Positions 8,049 through 17,040 of a DNA stretch of 64,000 nucleotides are shown in pieces. Numbering within the stretch: position 1 is the first letter of the stretch; the number at the start of each line of letters is the position of its first letter. The notes under the pieces were generated by a model that was not told the DNA's origin, did no database searches, and worked only from the letters and a program-made list of their open reading frames with translations. The stretch is taken from NCBI RefSeq assembly GCF_023630705.1, contig NZ_JALQEM010000037.1, positions 1 through 64,000 of the forward strand, given 5' to 3'. Source of the DNA: Caballeronia sp. GAFFF1 (GTDB lineage Bacteria > Pseudomonadota > Gammaproteobacteria > Burkholderiales > Burkholderiaceae). Both the position numbers and the translations under genes were made by a program.

Positions 8049-9275
8049 TTAATCCGCAAACGTCTGGTCTAGGGCGCGAGAAAGATCGCTAATCAGATCT
8101 TCGGCGTCTTCAAGCCCGACCGACAAGCGGAGATGGCCGTATTTTTGGAACAGCTTTGGGTAGCGGTCGGAGCCGCCCCTGCCCTCGGCGCCGACATGGA
8201 CAATAAGTGTTTCATCGTGACCCAAAGAAACGGCGGACGTAACGATACGCAGGTTGGAAACAAACCGATTCTGGACATCGGGTCCGCCTTCGACGGCAAA
8301 GGCCATCACCGCGCCAAAGTGTTCTCCGCCAAACTGACGAACAGCCACTTCGTGCTGCGGATGGGAGAAGAGGCCGGGGTACATCACGTAAGCGACGCGC
8401 GGATGCGCATCTAGAAAACTTGCCACTTTCTTAGCCGAACTCATCTGACGGGGAAGTCGCAGCGGCAGCGTTACTGACCCGCGCATGATTAGCCAAGCGT
8501 TAAACGGGGAAGCGGTTCCTCCGAGGTCGACCAACGCCTCGTGCTTGATTGCTCGCACCAGAGCCGACCTACCGATCACGGCCCCGCCCATGGCGTCTCC
8601 ATGCCCGTTGATGTACTTCGTCAAAGAATGAATGGCAAGGTCGGCCCCGTGCTCAAGTGCTCGGAACATCGGCGGCGGGGTGAAAGTCGCATCGATGCTC
8701 AGCATCGCCCCGGTGCTGTGAGCGATCTGAGCCAGCGCAGCGACGTCTGCCACCTTCGTCGTCGGGTTCGCAATGGTCTCCGTATGCACGAGTTTGGTGT
8801 TCGGGCGCATAGCGGCTTCAACAGCATCTAAATTGCTCATATCGACGAACGTGGCCTCAATGCCATAGCGCTTTGGAAGAAGTTCTTCAAAGAGACGCCA
8901 TACAGCCTCGTATGTCACATCGCCGACCACGACGTGGTCGCCGGTTTTTAGGAACGTAAAAAAAACTGAATATAGCGCTGCAACGCCAGTTGCGAAAACA
9001 GCACATTCGTCCGCGCGCTCCATCGCTGCCAGCTTTTTCTCCAGGCAGACCTGGTTATGCCCTGCGTTCCGGGTGTATGTAAGCCCGTCCGGGTCTGACC
9101 AATCCATAGTCGACGGGTCGTCTGGGAGGCGATATGAATTGGCCATGACGAGGGGCGTACGAATAGCGCCAGTCGTCGCGTCCATCATGTTGCCGCCATG
9201 CACTGCCAGCGTACCGAATGACAGCGAGGAAAGGTCTTCTTTGTCCGGATGCCCTTGGACTTTGTTTTCCAGCAT
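8049..9275 (-). CDS. PLP-dependent gamma-lyase, probable canavanine gamma-lyase
   Basis: 408 residues of the Cys/Met-metabolism PLP family (cystathionine gamma-synthase, methionine gamma-lyase, canavanine gamma-lyase). Visible features: YTRNAGHN (about 67-74), FATGVAALYSVFF, TETIANPTTKVADV, D195 in LSIDATFTPP, the PLP lysine K220 in HSLTKYINGHGDAMGG, and the C-terminal LRLSVGLEDAEDLI. The AGGTGA five bases before the ATG supports this start. In canavanine users this enzyme type cleaves canavanine to homoserine and hydroxyguanidine. Sequence alone cannot separate that from methionine gamma-lyase or cystathionine lyase activity; the neighbours favour canavanine. Confidence 0.78.
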   Translation of the reverse strand: MLENKVQGHPDKEDLSSLSFGTLAVHGGNMMDATTGAIRTPLVMANSYRLPDDPSTMDWSDPDGLTYTRNAGHNQVCLEKKLAAMERADECAVFATGVAALYSVFFTFLKTGDHVVVGDVTYEAVWRLFEELLPKRYGIEATFVDMSNLDAVEAAMRPNTKLVHTETIANPTTKVADVAALAQIAHSTGAMLSIDATFTPPPMFRALEHGADLAIHSLTKYINGHGDAMGGAVIGRSALVRAIKHEALVDLGGTASPFNAWLIMRGSVTLPLRLPRQMSSAKKVASFLDAHPRVAYVMYPGLFSHPQHEVAVRQFGGEHFGAVMAFAVEGGPDVQNRFVSNLRIVTSAVSLGHDETLIVHVGAEGRGGSDRYPKLFQKYGHLRLSVGLEDAEDLISDLSRALDQTFAD

Positions 9276-9952
9276 AAGTCACCTATCAATATGGTTTTAT
9301 GAAGCTTCGACTGGTCGTTGCCGACGCGATACTACCGACGTGCAATGTCGACCACGCGCCCATCATGACGCTCGCGTCGCCTAAGGCGAGGTCCCGTCGC
9401 GTGGTCGGCTTCCACGCAGATGTGCATAGCCGAAGCGTGCCGTCACACTTACCCAAACGCGAAGGGGAACCGCTTCCCTTGACGCTGCATAAGTGTGAGT
9501 AATAAGTAGTGCCAACGGGCGTTCCAAAGGCTAAGCTTCGCTTCCTCGCTGGTTATTAAAGCGGCTTCAGCCACCGTCACTAAGCCGAGAGAAGGCCTGA
9601 TGAGAACATCGTTCTGGCGCTCATCGCACGAGCCGCGCTTCTACTTAGCTTTGTCTTAGCTGATGACCGCCAGCCCACTTCAATATAGTATATTGAACTT
9701 AAAAGTGCAATAAAGGATTACATGGAGTTCGGGACATGCACAAGGACCGCCGCAGGTCGATAGGCGTCGTACGCGTGGAAGCAGCGCGACTGGCCAACCT
9801 GAGCTGGCTGCCCGTAAGCGGCACAGTCGGGCGTGATTGAGATCACGCCTTCTTGTACCGCTCGCATTGCAGGAGGGGCTAGCGGCGTGTTTCGCGTAAC
9901 GAAGCCGGCTGACACGTTTGTCGATCGCTTCAAACTGCGGATTATCGCTCTA
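9276..9952. other. Gene-poor gap with one palindrome
   Basis: I find no convincing coding sequence in this 677-base stretch. Short open frames lack ribosome-binding sites and family resemblance. It contains the promoter region of the lyase gene at its left side and the palindrome described separately. Confidence 0.5.
9679..9697. promoter_or_regulatory. Perfect 9-base-arm palindrome, GntR-like operator
   Basis: TTCAATATA-G-TATATTGAA is perfectly symmetric around 9688. AT-rich operators of this style are typical of GntR (FCD) regulators. No complete gene starts immediately next to it, so the controlled gene is either lost or at a distance. The symmetry is seen; the regulator class is a guess. 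Confidence 0.4.
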
Positions 9953-10732
9953 TCAGCAAGGGTCCTTCAGGTAGAAGGGAATCGCATTTCGGAGGCCGAC
10001 CGCCTCCCTAACTTTATTGAACGAAGCGACCAGCATGCTTCGCGAACTGGGCGAGTCGTCAAGGCGGACCGGTTCCAATTCGACAGCGCGCATTCCGCGA
10101 GGAAGAGCGAAAGGACGCTCTACGCCCTCGAAGTCGGTGACAATTGCAGTGTCTTCGATATCGGCCACCGTCATAAACAAGTAGGCAGTTCTTCCTTGGT
10201 TCAATTGATCGAGAAGTGGTCGTATCGTTGAGGAAAGCATGCTGAGCATTCGGGCTTCATAAGTCCCGGGCCACCAAGTACGCTGCGAGTCGCCCCACAC
10301 CCCCGCACCGATCACACCGACCATCTCAATGACCCGGTCTTGTCCAACATAGGCGTATCCGCGGTAACGGCCCTCCGCATCCAACGCCGAAAGCGCCAGC
10401 ATGCCGCCGCGTTTGTTCTCGAGTTCGCGTAATCTAACACTGGCCGGTTCAAGACGAAGCAACGTTTGGGCAACATCCGCAGGGAGACCTCCGTTAGCCC
10501 AGCTTTTTCGGTCAGGGATATCACTTGCGATTCGACAGATCCACTTTGGCCCTGGGGACAGTGGAACGTGTGCGCAGCCCTCCTTCACGGCCGCAGCGCG
10601 CTGACGAGCTTCATTTACTAGATCATGGAACATCAGACGCCTCGACATTGAGAATGCACTGGCGCCGTCATCCGCCGCTCTTCTGTGCAACACAACCATC
10701 GGTCGGTGACACTCGCCGGCGCCCGTCGTCAT
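9953..10732 (-). CDS. Hypothetical protein, unknown family
   Basis: 259 residues from the ATG at 10732; an ATG at about 10645 (MSRRLMFHDLVNEAR) is an alternative. The protein reads as a well-behaved globular sequence with no signal peptide or membrane segment: GRYRGYAYVGQDRVIEMVG, GVWGDSQRTWWPGTYEARMLSML, and AYLFMTVADIEDTAIVTDFEG look like alternating strands and helices. I do not recognise the family. A single-copy gene on the minus strand between the canavanine-type locus and paiB, with no obvious operon partner. Confidence 0.6.
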   Translation of the reverse strand: MTTGAGECHRPMVVLHRRAADDGASAFSMSRRLMFHDLVNEARQRAAAVKEGCAHVPLSPGPKWICRIASDIPDRKSWANGGLPADVAQTLLRLEPASVRLRELENKRGGMLALSALDAEGRYRGYAYVGQDRVIEMVGVIGAGVWGDSQRTWWPGTYEARMLSMLSSTIRPLLDQLNQGRTAYLFMTVADIEDTAIVTDFEGVERPFALPRGMRAVELEPVRLDDSPSSRSMLVASFNKVREAVGLRNAIPFYLKDPC

Positions 10733-10968
10733 TTTAGGAGGCGGGCGTCTGGCGGAAAATCGACAAATTCTGACGCGACCTGTGAGTTGCGCGCACCGAT
10801 AGACGGGCCGCAGGCTCAGGCCTCAAAGGGCACTATGTAACGCGGCCGCTAACCAATTAGCTAACATTGACTGACTGTCGCGGGAGACATAGGCGAGCCG
10901 CAGCTTGCGCTTGCACACGGCTCGTCGCGTGTTGCCGCGAGCTGAAGGCTGTCACGGCGGTACAGCGC

Positions 10969-11607
10969 TTAGACGCCCTTCTTCGCGGCACAGGCCAACA
11001 TTTCGTCGCCAATGGCAAGATTTCCGCGAGCGACGAGCGCCTCGGCCGGGCCACGGATGTCACGTGCTTCCTTATGCTGGCCAAGCTTCCGTTTGCCTAC
11101 CAACCGGGTGATTTCCACTTCCAGGCCGACGATTCCGTCCAACTGCGCTTCAAGGTAGTCAGGCGGAGCATCGCCCATCTTCCAAGGCTTTGGTTCTTGC
11201 GCTTCGTGCGTGCGCGTAAGCCGTGCAACGACGCCGCGAACGAACTTCTTGTCGTCGCGAACACGGATCCTCCCGTGAGCGTGAACCACCACGTAATTCC
11301 ATGTCGGAACCTGCTTATGGTGCTCTTGCTTGCTCGGGTACCAGCTAGGGGATATATAAGCGTCTCCAGCATTGAAGATAACCATCGCTTCATCGTTGTC
11401 ACTAACGTCACGCCAGACCGAGTTCGCGCGCGCCACATGGGCATGCAGCGTCCCGTACCCATCTTCGGCAGCGTACAGTTCAAACGGCAGATGGTTCGCA
11501 TCAAGTCCGCTGCGGCCGTGGGTCACAAGTGTGCCAAACGCGCGGTGCACGATGAGCGCATGCAGGGCCTTGACATCGGATTCGGTGAATTGCGGCGGAA
11601 CGTACAT
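10969..11607 (-). CDS. FMN-binding negative transcriptional regulator (PaiB family)
   Basis: 212 residues, the standard PaiB length. It begins MYVPPQFTESDVKALHALI and contains the split-barrel flavin fold: FGTLVTHGRSGLDANHLPFEL, HAHVARANSVWRDV, YISPSWYPSKQEHHKQVPTWNYVVVHAHGRI and WKMGDAPPDYLEAQLDGIVGLEV. PaiB proteins were named for repression of protease and sporulation genes in Bacillus, but most proteobacterial members have no proven function. It is transcribed divergently from the MocR gene across 112 bases, a widely conserved pairing, so MocR probably controls it. Confidence 0.92.
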   Translation of the reverse strand: MYVPPQFTESDVKALHALIVHRAFGTLVTHGRSGLDANHLPFELYAAEDGYGTLHAHVARANSVWRDVSDNDEAMVIFNAGDAYISPSWYPSKQEHHKQVPTWNYVVVHAHGRIRVRDDKKFVRGVVARLTRTHEAQEPKPWKMGDAPPDYLEAQLDGIVGLEVEITRLVGKRKLGQHKEARDIRGPAEALVARGNLAIGDEMLACAAKKGV

Positions 11608-11719
11608 GGCAGCGACCTCTTTATGAAGTAATCAACGCCCTATCGAGGGGCTCGCCGCACTTTGGACGAGAATTGGTTTATCCTGAAGGACCAGTTTCTA
11701 ACAAATTGACGAGACCAGA

Positions 11720-13207
11720 ATGGCGCGAACTGCCCGCGCGGCGGACATTCCGTGGCTGCAGGAAGTAGATCGCACCGGCGGCGACCTCGGCCGTCAACTT
11801 ATCGCCGCGTTGCGAGAAGCTGTCAGCAACGGCACATTGCAGCCCGGTGACCTGTTGCCATCGACGCGAATGCTCGCCAGTACCTTGCAGATCGGTCGTG
11901 GAACCGTGGTCGAAGCCTATGAGCAGCTCATTGCTGAAGGTCTACTAAACTCCAGACACGGCTCCGGGACGAGCGTCGCGAGCGCGCTCGGGCGGGTACC
12001 CGACACATGTGCGGCGCCTAGCGGCGCTCGCTCTGAAAACCTATCGAAGATGTCTGAGCGTGCTCGAGCCTTCGCGCATATAGCGTCGGAATTCCGTCCG
12101 ATGCCGCCGGTCCCCTTTGCGGTTTCCGTGCCCATTGGCAGTACCGCGCCCTCGGATATCTGGCGTCGGCTCGGAAACAGGGTGCGAGCTCGAGGTCCGG
12201 GTGCACCAGCTGGCTACGCCGATCCACTCGGTGCGCTTCCGCTAAGGACGGCTATCGCCGACCATGTGCGCAAGTCGCGCTCGGTCCGGTGTGAGCCCGA
12301 CCAGGTTATCGTCACAACTGGTACGCAACAGGGCTTATCCTTGGCCTGCCAGGTCTTGGTTGACGCACTTGACCAAGTTTGGATCGAGAACCCTGCCTAT
12401 CGCGGCATAACCGCGATTCTTGAGAGCATGGGCCATCAACAAGCGATGGTCCGGATTCCTGTCGATGATCAAGGCATCGACGTAGCGGCCGGCATTCGCA
12501 TCGCGCCGCACGCGCGCGCGGCGTTCGTAACGCCATCGCATCAATATCCGCTCGGTATGCCGCTGAGCATGCCACGACGCAACGCCTTGATCGCTTGGGC
12601 CCGCTCCGCTGGTAGTTGGATCATCGAGGACGACTATGACAGCGAGTTACGCTACGAGGGTTACCCCTTCCCGTCGCTCCAAGGGCAAGTCCCTGATCGC
12701 GTGATCTATCTGGGCACCTTTAGTAAGGTCCTTTTTCCGTCTCTACGGCTTGGATACGTTATCGCACCGGCCCAATTAGTCGATGCGTTTTGCGGTGCCC
12801 GCATCCTGATGGACCGGCATCCACCGAGCGCGGACCAGTACACTTTGGCCGCTTTCATCGCCGAAGGAAACTTGGAACGACATATCCAACGCGTTCGAAA
12901 AGTTTACGGCGACCAACGAAGCCACCTAATCCGCACACTAGAACGCGTTCTTCCTCGTGAGCTCGCTTGGGTTGAGCCAGGCGACCAAGGAATGCATCTC
13001 GTTCTCTGGTTGGCTGGAAATTGCGACGACCGTGTCGTGGCGCAGCGCGCAGCACAGGCCGGCGTGTCAGTCCGCCCATTGTCCCCAATGTACGCGCCGG
13101 GTACGGAACGACATGGGCTCGTTCTGGGATTCGGAGGATTCAAAGACGCGCACATCCAGGCTTCAACGGAACGGCTTGCGGAGGTTATCAGTACGACATC
13201 CCACTGA
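11720..13207 (+). CDS. MocR-family regulator (GntR HTH fused to aminotransferase fold)
   Basis: 495 residues. A winged-helix GntR domain (about 20-90: LREAVSNGTLQPGDLLPSTRMLASTLQIGRGTVVEAYEQLIAEGLL) is followed by a fold-type I aminotransferase domain with VIVTTGTQQGLSLACQVL, WIENPAYRG, SHQYPLGMPLSMPRRNALIAWA, IIEDDYDSELRYEG and the PLP lysine in YLGTFSKVLFPSLRLGY. MocR proteins use PLP or an aminoacyl-PLP adduct as effector. Divergent from paiB; the shared 112-base gap includes GGTTTATCC and GGACCAGTTTC segments that could be its binding site. Confidence 0.92.
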   Translation: MARTARAADIPWLQEVDRTGGDLGRQLIAALREAVSNGTLQPGDLLPSTRMLASTLQIGRGTVVEAYEQLIAEGLLNSRHGSGTSVASALGRVPDTCAAPSGARSENLSKMSERARAFAHIASEFRPMPPVPFAVSVPIGSTAPSDIWRRLGNRVRARGPGAPAGYADPLGALPLRTAIADHVRKSRSVRCEPDQVIVTTGTQQGLSLACQVLVDALDQVWIENPAYRGITAILESMGHQQAMVRIPVDDQGIDVAAGIRIAPHARAAFVTPSHQYPLGMPLSMPRRNALIAWARSAGSWIIEDDYDSELRYEGYPFPSLQGQVPDRVIYLGTFSKVLFPSLRLGYVIAPAQLVDAFCGARILMDRHPPSADQYTLAAFIAEGNLERHIQRVRKVYGDQRSHLIRTLERVLPRELAWVEPGDQGMHLVLWLAGNCDDRVVAQRAAQAGVSVRPLSPMYAPGTERHGLVLGFGGFKDAHIQASTERLAEVISTTSH

Positions 13208-13538
13208 CTGTATCGACAGGTAACCCTGCTGCGCCGCTGCGGTGGCGACGACCCATCGAACGCTTTGCCGTGAGCGTTGCTCGCGTCGGGCTGACCACGC
13301 AGCCAGCACTACCGTGGTGGCGGCCTTTGCTGATCGCTGACGCCGCGGACATTCTGCCGTCCGGAGCCTATAGGCCATCGGCGTCTCAAAAGCCGGTTAA
13401 GGCCGGTACGCTCGGCAAGTCTAATGCTGATAACTCGTTGGTTTGAGCATCTAGCCGCTGCGCGTCCGACGTTCTGCACGTCGTAGAAGCTGATGCCACG
13501 CCAATACGCGGCAGATGAATGCTCGGTTAGAGCGCGGG
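13208..13538. other. Gap without recognisable gene
   Basis: 331 bases between the convergent mocR and small unknown gene. I see no ORF with a start signal, no clear terminator hairpin and no repeat. Confidence 0.4.
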
Positions 13539-13847
13539 TTACCGGCTTGCGGAATCTTCTGAGGGTCGAGGACTAGAACCACTGCTCGCGCCGTTCGCCG
13601 CAAGAGCAGCGTTATCTGAGCCGGCAATCCTGAATCGGCGCTCCCGATGGTCAACATCCGCCATCCCGTAAGCAAGCGCGAACTGCCTCGCCGACGAAGC
13701 GCATTGAAATTGACCCAGTGACCCGCTCGCGCGTCTGTCGCCATCAGGGGTATTAACAACGACCATCGCGGTGTAGTACTCGCCGTCATCGATAGCGACG
13801 GGCGACAGAGTGCATCCCTTGTAGAGGACCTCGTACTGACTTTCCAT
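13539..13847 (-). CDS. Small hypothetical protein of a dispersed paralog group
   Basis: About 102 residues from MESQYEVLYKG. The core reads YKGCTLSPVAIDDGEYYTAMVVVNTPDG, then GQFQCASSARQFALAYGMADVDHR: two or three beta strands followed by an amphipathic helix ending in a D/ID motif. The same layout recurs in proteins at 47229-47501 and, more weakly, 46730-46948 and 47622-47858. No known function. The C-terminal Ser/Pro-rich tail (about 25 residues) appears disordered. An upstream in-frame ATG at 13862 is less likely. Confidence 0.55.
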   Translation of the reverse strand: MESQYEVLYKGCTLSPVAIDDGEYYTAMVVVNTPDGDRRASGSLGQFQCASSARQFALAYGMADVDHRERRFRIAGSDNAALAANGASSGSSPRPSEDSASR

Positions 13848-13990
13848 AGCCGGCTCTCTCAAGCTATAGCGATTTTTCCCATATTACACTGCCAACGGCA
13901 ACATTCTTCAGCCAAGAGCGCGACGAGTCAAAGTCTCGGCCCGGCCAATCTGACGGACAAGACCAGCCAGCAACAGCCCGTCCAATTGTC

Positions 13991-14317
13991 TTAGGTCAGG
14001 GTTTTCGACCTATCGCTTCCTGTCCAGCGGCGAGGCCAGGTGCCGTCCACACCGTCCCCACCGGGCGCGTGGTCGTCAAGATAGACACTGTTGTTCAACT
14101 GGTCGTACCCAGTCGTTTCAGTCGCTACGATCGAGCGCAGCATCTTGATAAATGCATTGCCGTCAGGCAAATTCTCCACGATCACTCGCGCAGTGCGCAA
14201 GGAGATCCGTTCATTGACCAAGGTGCCGGTGCCATCGTCAAGCACAAACTCGAAGCGATGAATCTCGGCAAGGGAATCGGGAGGCGCTGGTTGGTTGGAA
14301 AGAATTGTGGCTTTCAT
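13991..14317 (-). CDS. Hypothetical protein, coupled to a preceding small ORF
   Basis: 108 residues, no recognised family. RFEFVLDDGTGTLVNERISLRTARVIVENLPDGNAFIKMLRS reads as a small alpha/beta fold; the last 25 residues look unstructured. Its ATG overlaps the TGA of the upstream 60-residue ORF by four bases (ATGA), which argues that both are translated together. Its own Shine-Dalgarno is AAAGGGA a few bases before the ATG. Confidence 0.5.
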   Translation of the reverse strand: MKATILSNQPAPPDSLAEIHRFEFVLDDGTGTLVNERISLRTARVIVENLPDGNAFIKMLRSIVATETTGYDQLNNSVYLDDHAPGGDGVDGTWPRRWTGSDRSKTLT

Positions 14318-14496
14318 AGTCCCTTTTTCGTCTGTAACGCTGCTCGAGCAATAAGTGCACCGTCTACGTCAGTACCTGTGGGCGAACGGAACCTGGTACG
14401 GAGCTGCATGCCGGGCTCGGCGCAGGGGGGGAACGTTGGAACGCAAGTCCAGTTGCGGCGGATCTCGGTTGTCGAGGTCCGCCATAGCGCACTCAT
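14314..14496 (-). CDS. Small hypothetical ORF with strong ribosome-binding site
   Basis: 60 residues from ATG 14496, which is preceded by a perfect AGGAGG seven bases upstream. The product MSALWRTSTTEIRRNW... is basic and not recognised. It ends in a 4-base ATGA overlap with the 13991-14317 gene. The two signals together make it more than a chance ORF, but it could also be a degraded gene end. Confidence 0.4.
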   Translation of the reverse strand: MSALWRTSTTEIRRNWTCVPTFPPCAEPGMQLRTRFRSPTGTDVDGALIARAALQTKKGL

Positions 14497-14923
14497 TGGC
14501 GTACCTCCTGGCCTGCAAGGCGCCATGCAGTTTGCCTAGGCGACCTTGACCGCAAGGCAAGCGGCAGGCAACGTCTGCGTCCGTTCAGTCGAAGAATTGA
14601 CGTCCGCCGCCGCGAAGCGCCTCTCCACTGCCATGGACCGAAGTCTTTTGCGGGAATTGAAAGCTCGGGCATCTGAAGGCGTTGCGAGTTTGTTAATGGG
14701 GGGCGCCCTAGCGCAGGCGGTGAAGCCCGAGATGTCACCAGTTTGACAGTGCCGGCGCCGGCTCCGGTGTGCTGGCGTCGAAAGCAGTCTTCCCTATCCA
14801 AGGACTGGTAGGTACCATCGGCGCGCGGCGCGCCGGCTCACCGAATCAAAAAGCTAGCCGCATTCAGACGCGGCCGCGGAAACTAGGTTCCGTTGCTCGA
14901 CTTCAGCATCGCGCTCACCACCA
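14497..14923. other. Gap without recognisable gene
   Basis: About 430 bases downstream of the chemoreceptor gene. Short reading frames on both strands lack start signals and similarity. Nothing further seen. Confidence 0.4.
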
Positions 14924-16462
14924 TCATGTGCGAAACACAGCGACTGCCGCGCGCAACTGTCCGGCCTGGTCCTCTAGCATGCCGGCCGCCGCGCTCGCTT
15001 GTTCGACAAGTGCCGCGTTCTGCTGAGTGACTTCGTCCATCTGTGAGATCGCTTGGTTGATGTGATCGATACCGCGACTTTGTTCGAGAGACGCCGATGC
15101 GATCTCGCCCATAATGTCGGTCACGCGCTTAATGGCAGAACCGACTTTTTGCATCGTCTCGCCGGCGTCGGCGGCAAGTGCGGCTCCCACCTGTACTCGC
15201 GAGCCCGAAGTGTCTATCAATTGCTTTATCTCCTTGGCGGCAATTGAGGAGCGCTGCGCGAGGCCTCGAACTTCACTTGCTACCACCGCAAAGCCGCGCC
15301 CTTGCTCGCCTGCCCGCGCCGCTTCGACCGCCGCATTGAGCGCCAGGATGTTGGTCTGAAACGCGATCGCTTCGATGACGCCAATGATCTCTCCGATCTT
15401 TCCTGAGTTGTCGCGGATGTCAGTCATCGTCTCAACCACCTTCTGAACGATGAAGGTTCCTTCACGCGCTACCGTGCTAGCGTCGTCAGCGAGACTGCTG
15501 GCGTGAGTCGCATGTTCGGCGTTTGCCTTGACCGTCGCAGTCAGCTCTTCCATGCTCGCTGCCGTTTCCTGCAGCGAGGCTGCTTGCTGTTCGGTGCGCG
15601 ATGAGAGATCCGTGCTGCCTGCTGCCACTTCCCGCGCCCCTGTGCGCACGGCCTCGCTCGACGTTCCGATTGCCGCAACCGTCTTCGCAAGCCTGTCCTG
15701 CATCGTGCTCAACCCGCTCAGCAAGTGGCCGATCTCACCGGACGCGGATGTTGAGACATCGCGCGTCAAATCGCCGGCGGCGATGGCTTCACACGCCTTC
15801 ATCGCTTCGCCGATCGGCGCGAGAACCATGCGCTGAGCGCCGATCCTTATCAGGACAAAAAGCGCGACGACAATCCCGACGGTCATCCCCATCTGTTTTG
15901 CGAGCGATGCACGAAACGCGGCGTCGACGTCAGCAAGGTACACGCCGGTCGCAATCACCCAGTGCCACTTCGGCTCGTAGAAGTAGTAGGTGAGCTTGTG
16001 CTCAGCAACCGTCGCTCCGGGACGGGGGAAATGGTAGTCGTACAGGCCTTGACCGTTACTTTGCGCGAGGCGCACGAAGTCGCGCCAGATAAATCTGCCG
16101 TCCGCCGATTTGAAATCCCCAACGTTCGTGCCGATCATTGAAGAGTTCGGATGCGCCAACATGATCGTGTCCTCGGATTCCGCGAGGAAATAGCCGTCGT
16201 CGCCGTAGCGCATGCTAGTGATTTGCTTGAGCACCGTTGCGCGCGCCTGCTCATCTGTGATGTCGCCCGAGGCAACCTTGGCTTGCTCCGCGACTATCAA
16301 ACTGCGCACTGACTCGGCGAGGTGCTGCAACTCCGTCGCGTGACCCGTAATGAGAGCTTGGCGCAACTGCATTGCAGACCAGACGCTTGACGCGGCGAAT
16401 GCCAGGCCGATTGCAGCGATCAACACATACAGCCGGAATCTGAGACTTGTTCTTCTTGACAT
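14924..16462 (-). CDS. Methyl-accepting chemotaxis protein with sCache sensor
   Basis: 512 residues, inner-membrane chemoreceptor. N-terminal TM helix (about 8-30), periplasmic single-Cache domain (about 45-185: VLKQITSMRYGDDGYFLAESEDTIMLAHPNSSMIG ... YEPKWHWVIATGVYLADVDA), second TM helix (about 192-212), HAMP (about 213-265) and signalling domain with the hairpin tip [45 protein letters not shown] precedes the ATG. Single-Cache receptors often bind small carboxylates, but the ligand cannot be read from sequence. Confidence 0.93.
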   Translation of the reverse strand: MSRRTSLRFRLYVLIAAIGLAFAASSVWSAMQLRQALITGHATELQHLAESVRSLIVAEQAKVASGDITDEQARATVLKQITSMRYGDDGYFLAESEDTIMLAHPNSSMIGTNVGDFKSADGRFIWRDFVRLAQSNGQGLYDYHFPRPGATVAEHKLTYYFYEPKWHWVIATGVYLADVDAAFRASLAKQMGMTVGIVVALFVLIRIGAQRMVLAPIGEAMKACEAIAAGDLTRDVSTSASGEIGHLLSGLSTMQDRLAKTVAAIGTSSEAVRTGAREVAAGSTDLSSRTEQQAASLQETAASMEELTATVKANAEHATHASSLADDASTVAREGTFIVQKVVETMTDIRDNSGKIGEIIGVIEAIAFQTNILALNAAVEAARAGEQGRGFAVVASEVRGLAQRSSIAAKEIKQLIDTSGSRVQVGAALAADAGETMQKVGSAIKRVTDIMGEIASASLEQSRGIDHINQAISQMDEVTQQNAALVEQASAAAGMLEDQAGQLRAAVAVFRT

Positions 16463-16912
16463 TTTTTTCCTTTAGCCATGGCGACGACATGCCTTGAGGA
16501 GGTCGTCTCGTTCTTTGTTTGCCTCAACGGGATGCGGCGTCGACCGAACTTGCCGTCAATGGACACAGCCCTGCATCCGGTGTCGGCGCCCGCCGCTTGT
16601 CTACGACAAGTTTTGCAATCACTGAAGATGAACAGATTCTGAACAGACGACGCAAACGTTTAGCCGCTGAGAAATACCTGTCGCAGCCGGTCCTATCGTC
16701 AAGTACAGCGGATGGCTATCGCCGACCATTTAGATCGCTGACCAATCGCTTGCCCTTATGCGCTGGACACCTTGCAGGATCATGGAAAAGATGGGGACTG
16801 CTCGCCGCTGACGCTGCCGCGAGCGCCCTCTCGCCACAGTAGCAACCTAACTAGCCGCCGGGGTTGACGGATACCGGCTGTCGGGCGCCGAACGTGGCGG
16901 GCATCGTCGTCT
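16463..16912. other. Gap without recognisable gene
   Basis: 450 bases between divergent chemoreceptor and MHYT genes. It holds the chemoreceptor promoter region; no ORF there has a ribosome-binding site or recognisable product. Confidence 0.4.
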
Positions 16913-16952
16913 TTTAACGATCTGGTTAAAGATACTCGCTAACGAGTCGTTA
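16913..16952. promoter_or_regulatory. Two palindromic operators before a TetR remnant
   Basis: Two adjacent palindromes: TTTAAC-N6-GTTAAA (16913-16930) and TAACGA-G-TCGTTA (16940-16952). They stand immediately before the start of a TetR-like reading frame and resemble self-regulatory operators of that family. They may now influence the MHYT-GGDEF-EAL gene that follows. Confidence 0.5.
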
Positions 16953-16962
16953 TATTGCCTCG

Positions 16963-17040
16963 GTGGTCAGTGATCCCGTACCCCGTCCCAAGGGCCGCCG
17001 ACCAGAGGCCTTCAACGAACGTGAGCGAATCCTAGATGCT
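16963..17040 (+). pseudogene. TetR-family regulator, N-terminal remnant
   Basis: From a GTG at 16963 the frame reads VVSDPVPRPKGRRPEAFNER then ERILDALWHL, the typical lead-in to a TetR helix-turn-helix (basic GRRP, then the first helix). After about 28 residues similarity stops and the frame closes at a stop soon afterwards. The break coincides with the ATG of the MHYT gene, in a different frame. I infer a deletion or recombination that removed the rest of the regulator and left its promoter and operators in front of the diguanylate signalling gene. Confidence 0.55.

Noticed and set aside
9718-9933. 71-codon minus-strand ORF beside the palindrome
   Set aside because: No ribosome-binding site and no recognisable product; the palindrome is at its 3' side, not its 5' side.
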